Translations under genes and position numbers: made by a program | NCBI GenBank assembly: GCA_964466465.1 | Contig: CAYXNJ010000013.1 | Coordinates: forward strand, 1-52,456 | Reading direction: 5' to 3' | DNA: 52,456 nucleotides | DNA from: Sulfurospirillum sp964466465 | GTDB taxonomy: Bacteria; Campylobacterota; Campylobacteria; Campylobacterales; Sulfurospirillaceae | Notes under the pieces: generated by a model | The model's database searches: none | Told to the model about the DNA's origin: nothing | Seen by the model: the letters and a program-made list of their open reading frames with translations, nothing else | Shown: positions 1-8,393 of the stretch, piece after piece | Layout: every line of letters begins with the position of its first letter | Numbering within the stretch: position 1 is the first letter of the stretch

Positions 1-111
1 GAAAATTATCGTATGTGTCCACTATGCACAAAGATATATCGCGAAGTATACTTTATTTTCGATAAATTCCTCATTAAAAGTAAACAAACGCTTACTCATA
101 AAGAAAAATAA
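1..111 (+). CDS. C-terminal end of an unrecognised protein (partial)
   Basis: An open frame runs from the window edge to a TAA at 109-111 and gives the last 36 residues of a protein whose start lies outside the window. It contains a CPLC pair (Cys-x-x-Cys) near residue 6 and ends in a Lys-rich tail. A CxxC could bind metal or be redox active, but the fragment is too short to assign a family. It lies upstream of nusA on the same strand, with a nusA promoter between them. The reading is only moderately secure because it depends on one short frame. Confidence 0.5.
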   Translation, partial: ENYRMCPLCTKIYREVYFIFDKFLIKSKQTLTHKEK

Positions 112-118
112 AAGAAGA

Positions 119-131
119 TTTTGGCTATAAT
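119..131 (+). promoter_or_regulatory. Probable sigma-70 promoter of nusA
   Basis: The sequence TTTTGGC followed by TATAAT (126-131) matches the extended -10 type promoter common in Campylobacterota, where a T-rich run replaces the -35 box. Transcription would begin near 138 and leave a leader of about 94 bases before nusA. The leader contains short arms (CGCAAT and ATTGCG) that could form a weak hairpin. Confidence 0.6.
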
Positions 132-231
132 CCTTATTCTTCACCGCAATCGTTTAAATTTCCATTTTGATTTTTCATCATTGCGATTATCACACATAAC
201 ATAAAAAATATGTATCTTTTTAAGGAAACTT

Positions 232-1356
232 ATGGAAAAAATTGTAGACATTATAGAATCTATTGCCCATGAAAAGGGGCTTGACATTAACGAAGTGAAA
301 AACACCGTTACTGTAGCACTTATCAAGACTGCTAAACGTGTTTACGGTTCTGAATACGAATACGGCGCAGAAATTGATCCTGCAACAAAAACACTTAAAC
401 TCTATCAAAAAGTCATCGTCGTCGCTCCAGATGATGAAAGATTATTAGACGGTAATGAAAATTTTATAGCTATAAAAGAGGCAAAAGAAGTTGATCCCGA
501 TATTGAAATTGGTGATGAGCTAACCTATGAATTACCACTCGATAATTTAGGACGTACTGCTGCGGCAACGCTTCAAAAAGAGCTTGAGTACCATATACAA
601 CGCCTTTTAGAAAATAATATTTTTGAGAAATACCAGAAATTGGTAGGTAAAACTGTTTTTGGAACGGTTGTTCGTATTGACAACGATGAAAACACTTATA
701 TAGAAATTGAAGAAATTAGAGCAGTATTGCCACGTAAAAACCGTATTAAAGGTGAGAAATTTAAAGTAGGTAATGTTGTTAAAAGTGTTATTCGTAAAGT
801 TCTTATCGATAAATCTCAAGGTATGTATGTTGAACTCTCACGTACCAGCCCTAAATTTTTAGAATCTCTTTTAGAACTCGAAGTTCCTGAAATTAAAGAT
901 GAGATGATTAAAATTGTAGGAAGTGCCAGAATTCCAGGAGAGAGAGCAAAAATTGCATTAAGCTCTTTGCACCCAAATATCGATGCCGTTGGTGCAACCG
1001 TTGGAACAAAAGGTGTGAGAATTAATGCGGTCAGTAAAGAGTTACACAATGAAAATATTGATTGTATTGAATATTCCAATATTCCTGAAATTTTTATCGC
1101 TCGTGCACTTTCACCTGCCATTATCTCCAATGTAAAAATTCAAAATGGTAAAGCTGTTGTGACACTTCCGAGCGATCAAAAGTCAAAAGCAATCGGTAAA
1201 AATGGTATTAACATTCGTTTAACTTCTATGCTTACAGGATTTGAAATAGAATTAGTAGAATCAGGTTCATCAACAGTTTCTGCAGAAGCTTCTAACCACG
1301 AAGACCAACCAGAGCGCGATCCAAACGCACTTAAAAATCTTTTTGGCGGACTATAA
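232..1356 (+). CDS. nusA: Transcription termination/antitermination factor NusA
   Basis: NusA binds RNA polymerase and nascent RNA and modulates pausing, termination and antitermination in the cytoplasm. The 374-residue product has an N-terminal polymerase-binding domain (about 1-130), an S1 domain (about 135-200) and two KH domains. Their glycine loops are visible as VGTKGVR and IGKNGIN. It lacks the acidic C-terminal repeats of the 495-residue E. coli protein, as usual in this phylum. The ATG follows an AAGGAAACTT ribosome site. The gene faces an entericidin-like gene across a strong hairpin. No rimP or infB is adjacent, unlike the classical nusA operon. Confidence 0.96.
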   Translation: MEKIVDIIESIAHEKGLDINEVKNTVTVALIKTAKRVYGSEYEYGAEIDPATKTLKLYQKVIVVAPDDERLLDGNENFIAIKEAKEVDPDIEIGDELTYELPLDNLGRTAAATLQKELEYHIQRLLENNIFEKYQKLVGKTVFGTVVRIDNDENTYIEIEEIRAVLPRKNRIKGEKFKVGNVVKSVIRKVLIDKSQGMYVELSRTSPKFLESLLELEVPEIKDEMIKIVGSARIPGERAKIALSSLHPNIDAVGATVGTKGVRINAVSKELHNENIDCIEYSNIPEIFIARALSPAIISNVKIQNGKAVVTLPSDQKSKAIGKNGINIRLTSMLTGFEIELVESGSSTVSAEASNHEDQPERDPNALKNLFGGL

Positions 1357-1362
1357 TTGCTC

Positions 1363-1398
1363 TTTTACATGTAAAGCATATACGCTTTACATGTAAAA
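1363..1398. terminator. Bidirectional terminator hairpin with palindromic arms
   Basis: Perfect 15-bp arms (1363-1377 and 1384-1398) flank a 6-base loop. Each arm holds the 12-base palindrome TTTACATGTAAA. The element sits between convergent nusA and the lipoprotein gene, with T-rich tracts on both sides. Related hairpins occur at 38121-38153 and 44737-44771. Confidence 0.75.
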
Positions 1399-1411
1399 TA
1401 CATCAACTTTT

Positions 1412-1564
1412 TTACTCAGTCTTTTCTTTAACGTAACTTGCACCTTGATTGACTTTCTCTTTTGTCCATTCAGCACCATCTTTGGCATCTTTTTTAATGC
1501 CACCCCACGTCGCACAACCACTCATAAGTCCAACTATAACTAATGCTAAAAAAATATTTTTCAC
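1412..1564 (-). CDS. Entericidin-like small lipoprotein (GTG start)
   Basis: A 50-codon gene begins at GTG (1562-1564) and is preceded by a strong AAAAGGAGAAAACA ribosome site. The product starts MKNIFLALVIVG and continues LMSGC, a typical lipobox, so Cys17 would be lipidated. The mature part is about 34 residues, rich in Lys, Glu and Ala, with amphipathic-helix character (KKDAKDGAEWTKEKV). This is the layout of the entericidin A/B family of small cell-envelope lipoproteins, whose toxin/antidote role is described only in E. coli. It lies 22 bases after the permease gene, so it is probably the last gene of the gap-pgk-tpiA-fabI transcript. Function here is unknown. Confidence 0.72.
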   Translation of the reverse strand: MKNIFLALVIVGLMSGCATWGGIKKDAKDGAEWTKEKVNQGASYVKEKTE

Positions 1565-1586
1565 TGTTTTCTCCTTTTAAAATGCT

Positions 1587-2552
1587 TTATCCTCTGCGTT
1601 TAAAATGAGGATTGAGTTTTGTCAGAACTAAATCGGCAATAATATTGCCTAATAAAGTCAAAAATGATGAGATAATGAGTATTCCCATAATAACGGGATA
1701 ATCGCGGCTGAGTGCACTTTGATAAAAAAGTAATCCCATACCATTAATGGCAAAAATTGACTCTAAAATCACACTACCACCGATAAGTCCAGGAAGTGAT
1801 AAACCTAGTATTGTCACAATAGGAGGTGAAAGATTCGGGAGAATAAATCGCATCAAAAGATCGCGCCCTTCTATACCTCTACTTTTAGCAAAAAAGATGT
1901 AGTCGCTCTTTAAAATATTGAGTGTTAAACTTCGCACATACAGAATTAGACTTCCTAATCCGCCAAAAACCATAACAAAAACAGGCAAAACTAAATGCCA
2001 TGCCATATCAGCAATATAAACAATGCCTTGTCCACTAATACCTTGAGAATGAAGCCCTGAAATAGGAAAAACCTTCCAGTAAACGGAAAAAAGAATCACT
2101 AAAAGTAAAGAGAGGTAAAATGAAGGCATCGCATAACTAATAAGCGCAAGTTGTTTTACACTTTTATCATAAAAACTTGACTGCTTCATAGCTGATTTTA
2201 TTCCCCAATAAAGGGCTAAAATAAAGACTAAAATCATACTAATGACATTCATTAATAACGTAATTGGCAGGCGTTCAAGAATCTCATCGCGAACGGCTTT
2301 CCCACTTGCAAATGAAATGCCAAAGTCAAGTTGCAACAAAGCTTTAAACCACGCAAAAAATTGTGCTATGAGTGATTGGTCAAGCCCATAAACACGCTTT
2401 AGTTGGTCAAGTGCTTCAGGAGTAATATTGGGGTTAAGTTCACCGCTAGCGAAAAAAGAATTAGGAGCGAGATGAATCGCTCCAAAAGAGATAAGAGAGA
2501 TAATACAGAGCATAAGTACCACATAACAAAGTTTTTGCAGTACTAGCTTCAT
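1587..2552 (-). CDS. DppB/OppB-type ABC transporter permease
   Basis: This is an inner-membrane permease subunit of the peptide/nickel ABC importer family, about 321 residues. It has an N-terminal membrane helix, a periplasmic segment (APNSFFASG and following), and five or six further helices. The cytoplasmic coupling loop reads SDYIFFAKSRGIEGRDLL, like the EAA loop of DppB (YVRTARAKGL). I chose the ATG at 2552, because AAGGAAAAAC precedes it, over a TTG nine codons upstream. It starts 8 bases after fabI. No partner permease, ATPase or binding protein is in the window, so its substrate and partners cannot be inferred. Confidence 0.85.
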   Translation of the reverse strand: MKLVLQKLCYVVLMLCIISLISFGAIHLAPNSFFASGELNPNITPEALDQLKRVYGLDQSLIAQFFAWFKALLQLDFGISFASGKAVRDEILERLPITLLMNVISMILVFILALYWGIKSAMKQSSFYDKSVKQLALISYAMPSFYLSLLLVILFSVYWKVFPISGLHSQGISGQGIVYIADMAWHLVLPVFVMVFGGLGSLILYVRSLTLNILKSDYIFFAKSRGIEGRDLLMRFILPNLSPPIVTILGLSLPGLIGGSVILESIFAINGMGLLFYQSALSRDYPVIMGILIISSFLTLLGNIIADLVLTKLNPHFKRRG

Positions 2553-2560
2553 GTTTTTCC

Positions 2561-3382
2561 TTACTTTTTCATATCCCAAGCAAGTACAGTATGGCCTTCT
2601 TCATCTGTCTCATCCATACCCATACCCATGATGCTGTAACCTGCATCTACATAGTGAATCTCACCTGTAACGCCACTTGCTAGATCACTTAAAAGATACA
2701 TACCACTGTTACCGACTTCATCCGTTGTAACATTTTTGCGAAGTGGAGCATTGATTTCATTCCAATTGAGGATCATTCTAAAATCACCGATACCACTTGC
2801 TGCCAATGTTTTGATTGGTCCTGCGCTGATAGCATTGACACGAATGCCTCTGCTTCCAAGATCAACAGCAAGGTAACGTACACTTGCTTCTAAGGCTGCT
2901 TTTGCAACACCCATAACATTATAGTGAGGAACATAACGTGGCCCACCTAAGTATGTTAATGTCAAGATTGAGCCATTATCGTTCATAACGGGCAAACAAG
3001 CACGAGAAAGTGAAACAAGGGAATATGCTGATGTACCAAGGGCAATGTCAAACGCTTCTTTGGTTGTATCGACAAATTTACCGCTCAATGCTTCTTTAGG
3101 TGCATACGCAACAGAGTGAACCACAAAATCAATCTTTCCAAAATCTTTTTCCAAAGAAGCTGTTAGGGCTTCTAAGTGAGCTGGATTGTTGATGTCAAGC
3201 TCATACACTTTATCACAACCGAACTCTTCAGCAATTGGGCGTACTCTTTTTTCTAATTGCTCGTTCAAATAGGTAAATGCTAACTCAGCACCTTGTTCTT
3301 TACATGCTTTTGCAATACCATATGCAATGGATTTATTATTGGCGATTCCTACGATAAGACCTTTTTTGCCTTTCATGAACAT
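2561..3382 (-). CDS. fabI: Enoyl-[acyl-carrier-protein] reductase [NADH] FabI
   Basis: FabI catalyses the last reduction in each round of type II fatty-acid elongation, reducing trans-2-enoyl-ACP with NADH in the cytoplasm. The 273-residue short-chain-dehydrogenase fold shows the nucleotide loop GIANNKSIAYGIA (12-24). The FabI catalytic set is Tyr144, Tyr154 and Lys161, matching E. coli Tyr146, Tyr156 and Lys163. An AGGAG site precedes the ATG at 3382. It is the fourth gene of a gap-pgk-tpiA-fabI cluster, the same order as in Campylobacter jejuni. Confidence 0.96.
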   Translation of the reverse strand: MFMKGKKGLIVGIANNKSIAYGIAKACKEQGAELAFTYLNEQLEKRVRPIAEEFGCDKVYELDINNPAHLEALTASLEKDFGKIDFVVHSVAYAPKEALSGKFVDTTKEAFDIALGTSAYSLVSLSRACLPVMNDNGSILTLTYLGGPRYVPHYNVMGVAKAALEASVRYLAVDLGSRGIRVNAISAGPIKTLAASGIGDFRMILNWNEINAPLRKNVTTDEVGNSGMYLLSDLASGVTGEIHYVDAGYSIMGMGMDETDEEGHTVLAWDMKK

Positions 3383-3396
3383 AACTCAAACTCCTC

Positions 3397-4110
3397 TTAT
3401 TTTTTTACAGTATCAGCGATGCGAATCATCTCACAAAACGCTTTTTCATTCCAGCTTGCTGTGCCAACTAACACACCTTCGCACGCTTTCACATTCAAAA
3501 TAGATTCAATATTTTCTACTTTTACGCTGCCACCATACAGTAACGGTGCAGAGAGTTTCTCTCGAAGTCTTGTTAAAACTTCTTCGATATCCTCCAAACT
3601 TGCACTAAGCCCTGTACCAATAGCCCAAACTGGTTCATATGCGATAACAAGCCTATCATAATGAATGTCAATACCTTCAAATTGCTCCCAGAGATAACTC
3701 ATAATCGCATCAATACCTTGCATACGAATTTCTTGAGGCTCTCCTATACAATAAACAATTTCCACTTCTCTAGCTTTTGCAAAGTCATATTTTGCTGCAA
3801 TAAAACTCTGTGACTCTTTTAAAATATGACGTCTTTCACTGTGCCCGATCAATACGGTATCGATACCAAACTCTTCAAGTTGTTCAAAACCAATTTCACC
3901 TGTATATGAACCACTTTGAATTGGATAAAAGTTTTGAGCGCCTACCTTGATATTTTGTATCTCATCAAATCGATCCAATGCGGTAAAAGGAGCAAAAATA
4001 CGTACATTTTGCTCGCTTTTTGTATGAGAAACAAATGTTTGTATCTCTTGTATAAATGCCTTAGCAGAACCTCTGGTGTAGTTTGTTTTGAAATTTGAAG
4101 CAATGATCAT
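3397..4110 (-). CDS. tpiA: Triosephosphate isomerase
   Basis: TpiA interconverts dihydroxyacetone phosphate and glyceraldehyde 3-phosphate. The 237-residue TIM barrel has Asn6 and Lys8 (NFKTN), the electrophile His90 (IGHSERR), the catalytic base Glu159 (YEPVWAIGTG) and the phosphate loop LYGGSV. It is slightly shorter than the 250-residue norm, as in other Campylobacterota. It starts 2 bases after pgk stops and ends 14 bases before fabI, so it is clearly cotranscribed. Confidence 0.96.
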   Translation of the reverse strand: MIIASNFKTNYTRGSAKAFIQEIQTFVSHTKSEQNVRIFAPFTALDRFDEIQNIKVGAQNFYPIQSGSYTGEIGFEQLEEFGIDTVLIGHSERRHILKESQSFIAAKYDFAKAREVEIVYCIGEPQEIRMQGIDAIMSYLWEQFEGIDIHYDRLVIAYEPVWAIGTGLSASLEDIEEVLTRLREKLSAPLLYGGSVKVENIESILNVKACEGVLVGTASWNEKAFCEMIRIADTVKK

Positions 4111-4112
4111 GC

Positions 4113-5312
4113 TTACTCAGTCTCACTTGTACTTAGTACTTTAACGCCTGGAAGTATCTTTCCTTCGATAAGCTCTAAACTTGCTCCACCACCTGTAGAG
4201 ATAAAGGTCATCTCATCAGCGTCACCTGCACGAGCCACGACATCGGCTGTATCTCCACCACCTACAACTGTTGTTGCATGTGCTTCAGCGATGACATGAG
4301 ACATTTTAAAGCTGCCTTTAGAGAATTTCTCGAGTTCAAATACACCCATTGGTCCATTCCAAAGAATCGTTTGAGCATCTGCTAACGCTTCTCTAAATAG
4401 ACGTGATGTTGCAGGTCCGATGTCAAGTCCCATCCAACCTTTTGGAATTTCTTGAACGGTAACAAATTTAATCGTTGCATCTTGAGAACAGGTTTGAGCT
4501 GCAACAACATCAACAGGTAAGTAAAGTTTTACACCTAGACGTTTTGCCTCCTCCATAACACGACTTGCTTCATCAAGAAGTTCATCTTCAACCAATGAAT
4601 TACCGATATCAAGTCCTTGCGCTTTGAGGAACGTAAATGCCATACCTCCACCAATAACCAGTTTATCAACACGCGGAAGAAGATTAACCAATGCTTGGAG
4701 TTTTCCACTCACTTTACTTCCGCCAACAACGGCAACGAACGGGCGTGTTGGGCGACGAAGAAGATTTTTAGAAAATTCAACTTCTTTTTGAAGTAGAAAT
4801 CCAGCAGCAGAACTTTTTTCATTGAAATAATGCGTGATAGCTTCAACCGAAGCGTGTGCACGGTGACATACACCAAATGCGTCATTGATATACACTTCTG
4901 CCATATCAGCTAAAGCTTTAGCAAATTCTTCATCATTCGCAGTTTCGCCTTTGCTAAATCGTAGATTCTCTAAAAGTAAAATTTCGCCAGGTTGAAGCGC
5001 TGCCGCTTTTTCCGTTGCGTCTTTACCAATAACGTCTGTAGCCAAAAGAACCTCTTTTTCCAAAAGGCGTTTAAGTCTCATTTGAACAGGTGCGAGTGAG
5101 TATTTTTCATCCACTACACCTTTTGGGCGTCCTAAGTGACTTGCTAGAATGATGGCACAACCATGATCTAGACAGTAACGAATGGTAGGGATTGCTGAAC
5201 GTACACGTCTATCATCAGTGATATTAGCAAACTCATCTAAAGGCACATTGAAATCACAACGAATAAAAACTTTTTTACCTGCAATATCCAAATCTCTAAT
5301 AGAGCGAATCAT
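4113..5312 (-). CDS. pgk: Phosphoglycerate kinase
   Basis: Pgk transfers phosphate between 1,3-bisphosphoglycerate and ADP in glycolysis or gluconeogenesis. The 399-residue product has the N-terminal substrate motif DFNVPL, the basic patch around ASHLGRPKG, the hinge region, and the C-terminal nucleotide site (GGGDTADVV and STGGGASLE). Length and motifs are normal. An AAGGA site lies just before the ATG. It sits between gap (12-base gap) and tpiA (2-base gap). Confidence 0.97.
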   Translation of the reverse strand: MIRSIRDLDIAGKKVFIRCDFNVPLDEFANITDDRRVRSAIPTIRYCLDHGCAIILASHLGRPKGVVDEKYSLAPVQMRLKRLLEKEVLLATDVIGKDATEKAAALQPGEILLLENLRFSKGETANDEEFAKALADMAEVYINDAFGVCHRAHASVEAITHYFNEKSSAAGFLLQKEVEFSKNLLRRPTRPFVAVVGGSKVSGKLQALVNLLPRVDKLVIGGGMAFTFLKAQGLDIGNSLVEDELLDEASRVMEEAKRLGVKLYLPVDVVAAQTCSQDATIKFVTVQEIPKGWMGLDIGPATSRLFREALADAQTILWNGPMGVFELEKFSKGSFKMSHVIAEAHATTVVGGGDTADVVARAGDADEMTFISTGGGASLELIEGKILPGVKVLSTSETE

Positions 5313-5324
5313 TCCTTATCCTTT

Positions 5325-6323
5325 TTATTTGCTTACGTGTACAGCCATATCAACTAAACGAGTCGAATAGCCCCATTCGTTGTCATACCAAGCCATCACT
5401 TTAACCATATTGCCGCCAATGACTTGTGTTAAATCTGTTGCAACAATTGAACTCCATGTTGTCGTTATAAAATCTTGTGAAACTCTTTGCTCAACATCTA
5501 CTTCTAAAATACCTTTTAAATTTCCATTTGCATGTTGTGTGAAAAGTGCATTCACTTCTTCTTTTGTTGTATCTTTCTTAATAACAACGTTAAGATCAAC
5601 GATAGAAACGTTTGGAGTTGGTACACGAACACTTTGTCCATGTAAACGACCTTTGAGGTGTGGAAGTACTAAACCAATAGCCTTTGCTGCGCCGGTACTG
5701 GTTGGAATCATATTGATTGCAGCAGCACGCGCACGACGTAAATCTTTACTGTGTTTAACATCTAAAATATTTTGATCATTTGTATAAGAGTGAACTGTTG
5801 TCATCAAACCTTTGTCAATACCAAAAGCATCATCTAAAATTTTTGCTACTGGTCCTAAACAGTTTGTTGTACAACTTGCATTGGAAACGATGGCTTGACC
5901 AGCATATTTGTCTTCATTCACACCGATAACAAACGTTGGAGTATCATCTTTTGCAGGAGCAGACATAACGACTTTTTTAATGCCATTGTCAATAAAAACT
6001 TGTGTATCTTTTTGTGTGAGAAGTGCACCTGTACATTCAAGGACAACATCCACACCATAGTCTGCAAAATTTAAAGCTTTAGGATCACGGGTTGAAAACA
6101 TTTTAACTTTTGCTTTTCCTATTTGCATATAATCATTGTCTAGTAACTCAACTGTTCCAGGGAAAATACCATGTACGCTATCGTATTTGAGTAATTGTTT
6201 AGTCATAGAACGATCTGCCGTATCGTTGACACACACCAACTCAACATCATCTCGTGAATCAATAATTCTTGCAACACATCTTCCAATGCGGCCAAATCCA
6301 TTTATAGCAATTTTGAGTGCCAT
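5325..6323 (-). CDS. gap: Glyceraldehyde-3-phosphate dehydrogenase, type I
   Basis: This NAD(P)-dependent enzyme converts glyceraldehyde 3-phosphate to 1,3-bisphosphoglycerate. The 332-residue protein has the Rossmann motif GFGRIGR (9-15), Asn33-Asp34 typical of NAD use, the active-site NASCTTNC with nucleophile Cys151, and the C-terminal WYDNEWGYS signature. It is the first gene of the minus-strand cluster and is divergent from nadD-rsfS. An AAAAGGAATACCT site precedes the ATG. Confidence 0.97.
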   Translation of the reverse strand: MALKIAINGFGRIGRCVARIIDSRDDVELVCVNDTADRSMTKQLLKYDSVHGIFPGTVELLDNDYMQIGKAKVKMFSTRDPKALNFADYGVDVVLECTGALLTQKDTQVFIDNGIKKVVMSAPAKDDTPTFVIGVNEDKYAGQAIVSNASCTTNCLGPVAKILDDAFGIDKGLMTTVHSYTNDQNILDVKHSKDLRRARAAAINMIPTSTGAAKAIGLVLPHLKGRLHGQSVRVPTPNVSIVDLNVVIKKDTTKEEVNALFTQHANGNLKGILEVDVEQRVSQDFITTTWSSIVATDLTQVIGGNMVKVMAWYDNEWGYSTRLVDMAVHVSK

Positions 6324-6338
6324 AGGTATTCCTTTTGA

Positions 6339-6344
6339 TATAAT
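6339..6344 (+). promoter_or_regulatory. Possible -10 box for nadD-rsfS
   Basis: A consensus TATAAT preceded by CCTTTTGA lies in the gap/nadD divergent region. It is 94 bases upstream of the nadD TTG start. It is the best -10 match on this strand, but the spacing is long, so the assignment is weak. Confidence 0.35.
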
Positions 6345-6385
6345 AGTCGTTTTAATCCATCTGCTTTCATTTAGGAAAGCGAATT

Positions 6386-6398
6386 ATTTTAGCAAAAA
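6386..6398 (-). promoter_or_regulatory. Probable promoter of the gap-pgk-tpiA-fabI cluster
   Basis: Read on the minus strand, TTTTTGC is followed directly by TAAAAT (6391 down to 6386). This is the same architecture as the TTTTGGC-TATAAT box before nusA. Transcription would start near 6379 and give a leader of about 55 bases. Confidence 0.45.
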
Positions 6399-6437
6399 TG
6401 ATGTATAAAAAAGTTTAAAGTCCATGGAGTCCCACAG

Positions 6438-7319
6438 TTGAACATAGCTATCTTTGGTGGATCATTTGATCCTCCACATACCGGGCATGAGCTCATTGTC
6501 AAAAAAGCCTTAGAAATCCTTGATATTGACAAGCTTCTCATCGTAACAACCTATCTCAGTCCTTTTAAAGAAAATTTTTGTGCTCCTGCTGACTTACGAC
6601 AAAGCTGGCTAGCTAAAATGTTTGAAGGAATTGACAAAGTAGAAATTTTTTCATACGAATGTGACCAAAAAAGACAGGTTCCTACCATTGAAACCGTTTT
6701 ACATATTAAAAGTTTATACCCTGATGCTAAGCTCTTTTTGATTGTTGGAAGCGATAGTTTTGCCTCACTTCCAAAATGGAACCGCTATGACGAACTCTGT
6801 ACACTTGTTGAATTTGTTGTAGCACCAAGGGGAGAATTTACACCGCCCAAAGACTTGAAAATTTTGCCAATTAATGTTAATATCAGCTCTTCAAAGCTCC
6901 GCTCATTTTTGGACCCTAGATTTATTCCCAAAGCCATCGAAAATGAAGTGATAGCGTTTTATACAAGGAATCCAATGGATAATAGAATCGAAAGAATCGT
7001 AACTGCATTAAGCGATAAAAAAGCAGAAGATATACAAGTATTTGATATGACAGGCAAAGACTACTTTGTCAATACAGTTGTTATTGCAACAACAATGGGT
7101 GAGAGACATGGACTTTCACTACTCGACCATCTTAAAACAGAACTTAAAGGTGCAGGGGAAAGTTTCTTACATGTTGATGCTGATGAGAATTGGACAGTCA
7201 TTGATATGGGAGATGTACTCATTCATCTTATGACACCTCAATACCGCCAAAAATATAATTTAGAACTTTTCCTGAAAGAAAGAGAAGATGAGATGAAAAA
7301 AGTAAGAGGCGTAGAATAA
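6438..7319 (+). CDS. nadD: NadD-RsfS fusion: nicotinate-nucleotide adenylyltransferase plus ribosomal silencing factor
   Basis: One uninterrupted 293-codon frame joins two proteins that are normally separate. Residues 1 to about 178 are NadD, which adenylates nicotinate mononucleotide in NAD synthesis: GGSFDPPHTGH (7-17) is the nucleotidyltransferase motif and ISSSKLR (149-155) the second signature. Residues 180-293 are RsfS, which binds ribosomal protein L14 and blocks subunit joining: AEDIQVFDM, then the WTVIDMGDVLIHLM core. The start is TTG (6438) with a GGAG 8 bases before it. An internal ATG at 6975 (Met180) has AAGGA 5 bases upstream, so RsfS may also be made alone. C. jejuni has the two genes adjacent but separate. 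Confidence 0.92.
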   Translation: MNIAIFGGSFDPPHTGHELIVKKALEILDIDKLLIVTTYLSPFKENFCAPADLRQSWLAKMFEGIDKVEIFSYECDQKRQVPTIETVLHIKSLYPDAKLFLIVGSDSFASLPKWNRYDELCTLVEFVVAPRGEFTPPKDLKILPINVNISSSKLRSFLDPRFIPKAIENEVIAFYTRNPMDNRIERIVTALSDKKAEDIQVFDMTGKDYFVNTVVIATTMGERHGLSLLDHLKTELKGAGESFLHVDADENWTVIDMGDVLIHLMTPQYRQKYNLELFLKEREDEMKKVRGVE

Positions 7320-7330
7320 ACCATAAAAAT

Positions 7331-7355
7331 ACCTTCCTAGCAAAACTAGGAAGGT
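7331..7355. terminator. Bidirectional terminator between nadD-rsfS and the peroxidase gene
   Basis: A perfect 10-bp stem, ACCTTCCTAG against CTAGGAAGGT, closes a 5-base CAAAA loop between the convergent genes. An A-rich run lies before it on the plus strand, which becomes a T run for the minus-strand transcript. Confidence 0.7.
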
Positions 7356-7364
7356 CATACTACA

Positions 7365-8393
7365 CTAAAGTTTAGCGTCAGGTTTTGGTGTTTTTTCACT
7401 ACTTTCAGGTAACCCAGGATAAATAATCACTGGTTTTCTACCTTTCAATGCTTTCAAGAATGTTTCAATCTTTGTACTCTCAGCATCGCTAATACTAATT
7501 CCAAGCTGAGTGCTTCCCATCTCTTTGATAGCGTCTTTAAGCGTCCAAATTGCACCATTGTGGAAGTATGGTGCTGTCTCTGAGATATTTCTTAATGTTG
7601 GTGTTTTTACCATACCATTCTTATCCCCAGTAAAATCACCCACTTGTGCAAATTTATATTTACCTGCTACTTGGAATGGTTGCATCGTTCCTCCTAGTGC
7701 AATACCGTTATGGCAACTGGCACATCCTTTATCGATAAACACCTCAAGTCCCTCTTTTTCTGCTTTAGAGAGTGCATTATCTTTTCCATTCATAAAGTCA
7801 TCAAAACGAGATGGTGTGACTAAGGTTTTTTCAAAAATTGCAATCGTAGAAGTAATTTTTTCAAAGTTAATTTTTACATTATCTCCATATGCACCCTTAA
7901 AAAATTCAACATATTCAGGAATAGAATTAATACGTTCTTCAACTAACTTTGGTGGGGCTGCCATTTCTGGTCCTGCTTGTACTGGGCCTTGTGCTTGATC
8001 CGCTAAGTGAGGACTTCTTCCATCCCAAAATTGCGCCTTAAAAAATGCTGCATTATAAACTGTTGGAGAATTGAGGTGATGTGGATTCGCTGTCCAGCCA
8101 TGCCCAATTGCTGCACTAATTCCATCGGTACCGCCAGTTGCTAAATTATGACATGTATTACAGCTAATGATAGAGCTTTTTGACATACGAGGATCAAAAT
8201 AGAGTTTTTTACCCAACTCAACCTTAGCCTCAGTTATTGGATCTTTAGGATTATCAATTAGTTTTAAAATTTCCAATTGACTTACAGGAATCGCTTCTAT
8301 TCCATTTTGTTTAACCTTTTCAACAAGACCATTTGCGCCTAAAACAACAGTTGCACTGAGTGCACAAAGACTAAGTACCTTAGAAATTTGCAT
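7365..8393 (-). CDS. Di-haem cytochrome c peroxidase (CcpA/MauG family)
   Basis: This periplasmic enzyme reduces hydrogen peroxide to water with electrons from cytochrome c. The 342-residue precursor has a Sec signal peptide (MQISKVLSLCALSATVVLGA). It has two c-type haem sites, CNTCH (78-82, the peroxidatic N-terminal haem) and CASCH (224-228, the high-potential haem). The segment GHGWTANPHHLNSPTVYNAAF and the motif FWDGR are typical of bacterial CCP. It diverges from a PerR-like gene, which suggests peroxide-responsive control. Epsilonproteobacterial genomes often carry several CCP paralogues, so no specific symbol is given. Confidence 0.92.
   Translation of the reverse strand: MQISKVLSLCALSATVVLGANGLVEKVKQNGIEAIPVSQLEILKLIDNPKDPITEAKVELGKKLYFDPRMSKSSIISCNTCHNLATGGTDGISAAIGHGWTANPHHLNSPTVYNAAFFKAQFWDGRSPHLADQAQGPVQAGPEMAAPPKLVEERINSIPEYVEFFKGAYGDNVKINFEKITSTIAIFEKTLVTPSRFDDFMNGKDNALSKAEKEGLEVFIDKGCASCHNGIALGGTMQPFQVAGKYKFAQVGDFTGDKNGMVKTPTLRNISETAPYFHNGAIWTLKDAIKEMGSTQLGISISDAESTKIETFLKALKGRKPVIIYPGLPESSEKTPKPDAKL

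Noticed and set aside
7510..7998. 162-codon plus-strand frame opposite the cytochrome c peroxidase gene
   Set aside because: The minus strand has a complete two-haem protein with a signal peptide; the antisense frame has no motif or ribosome site.
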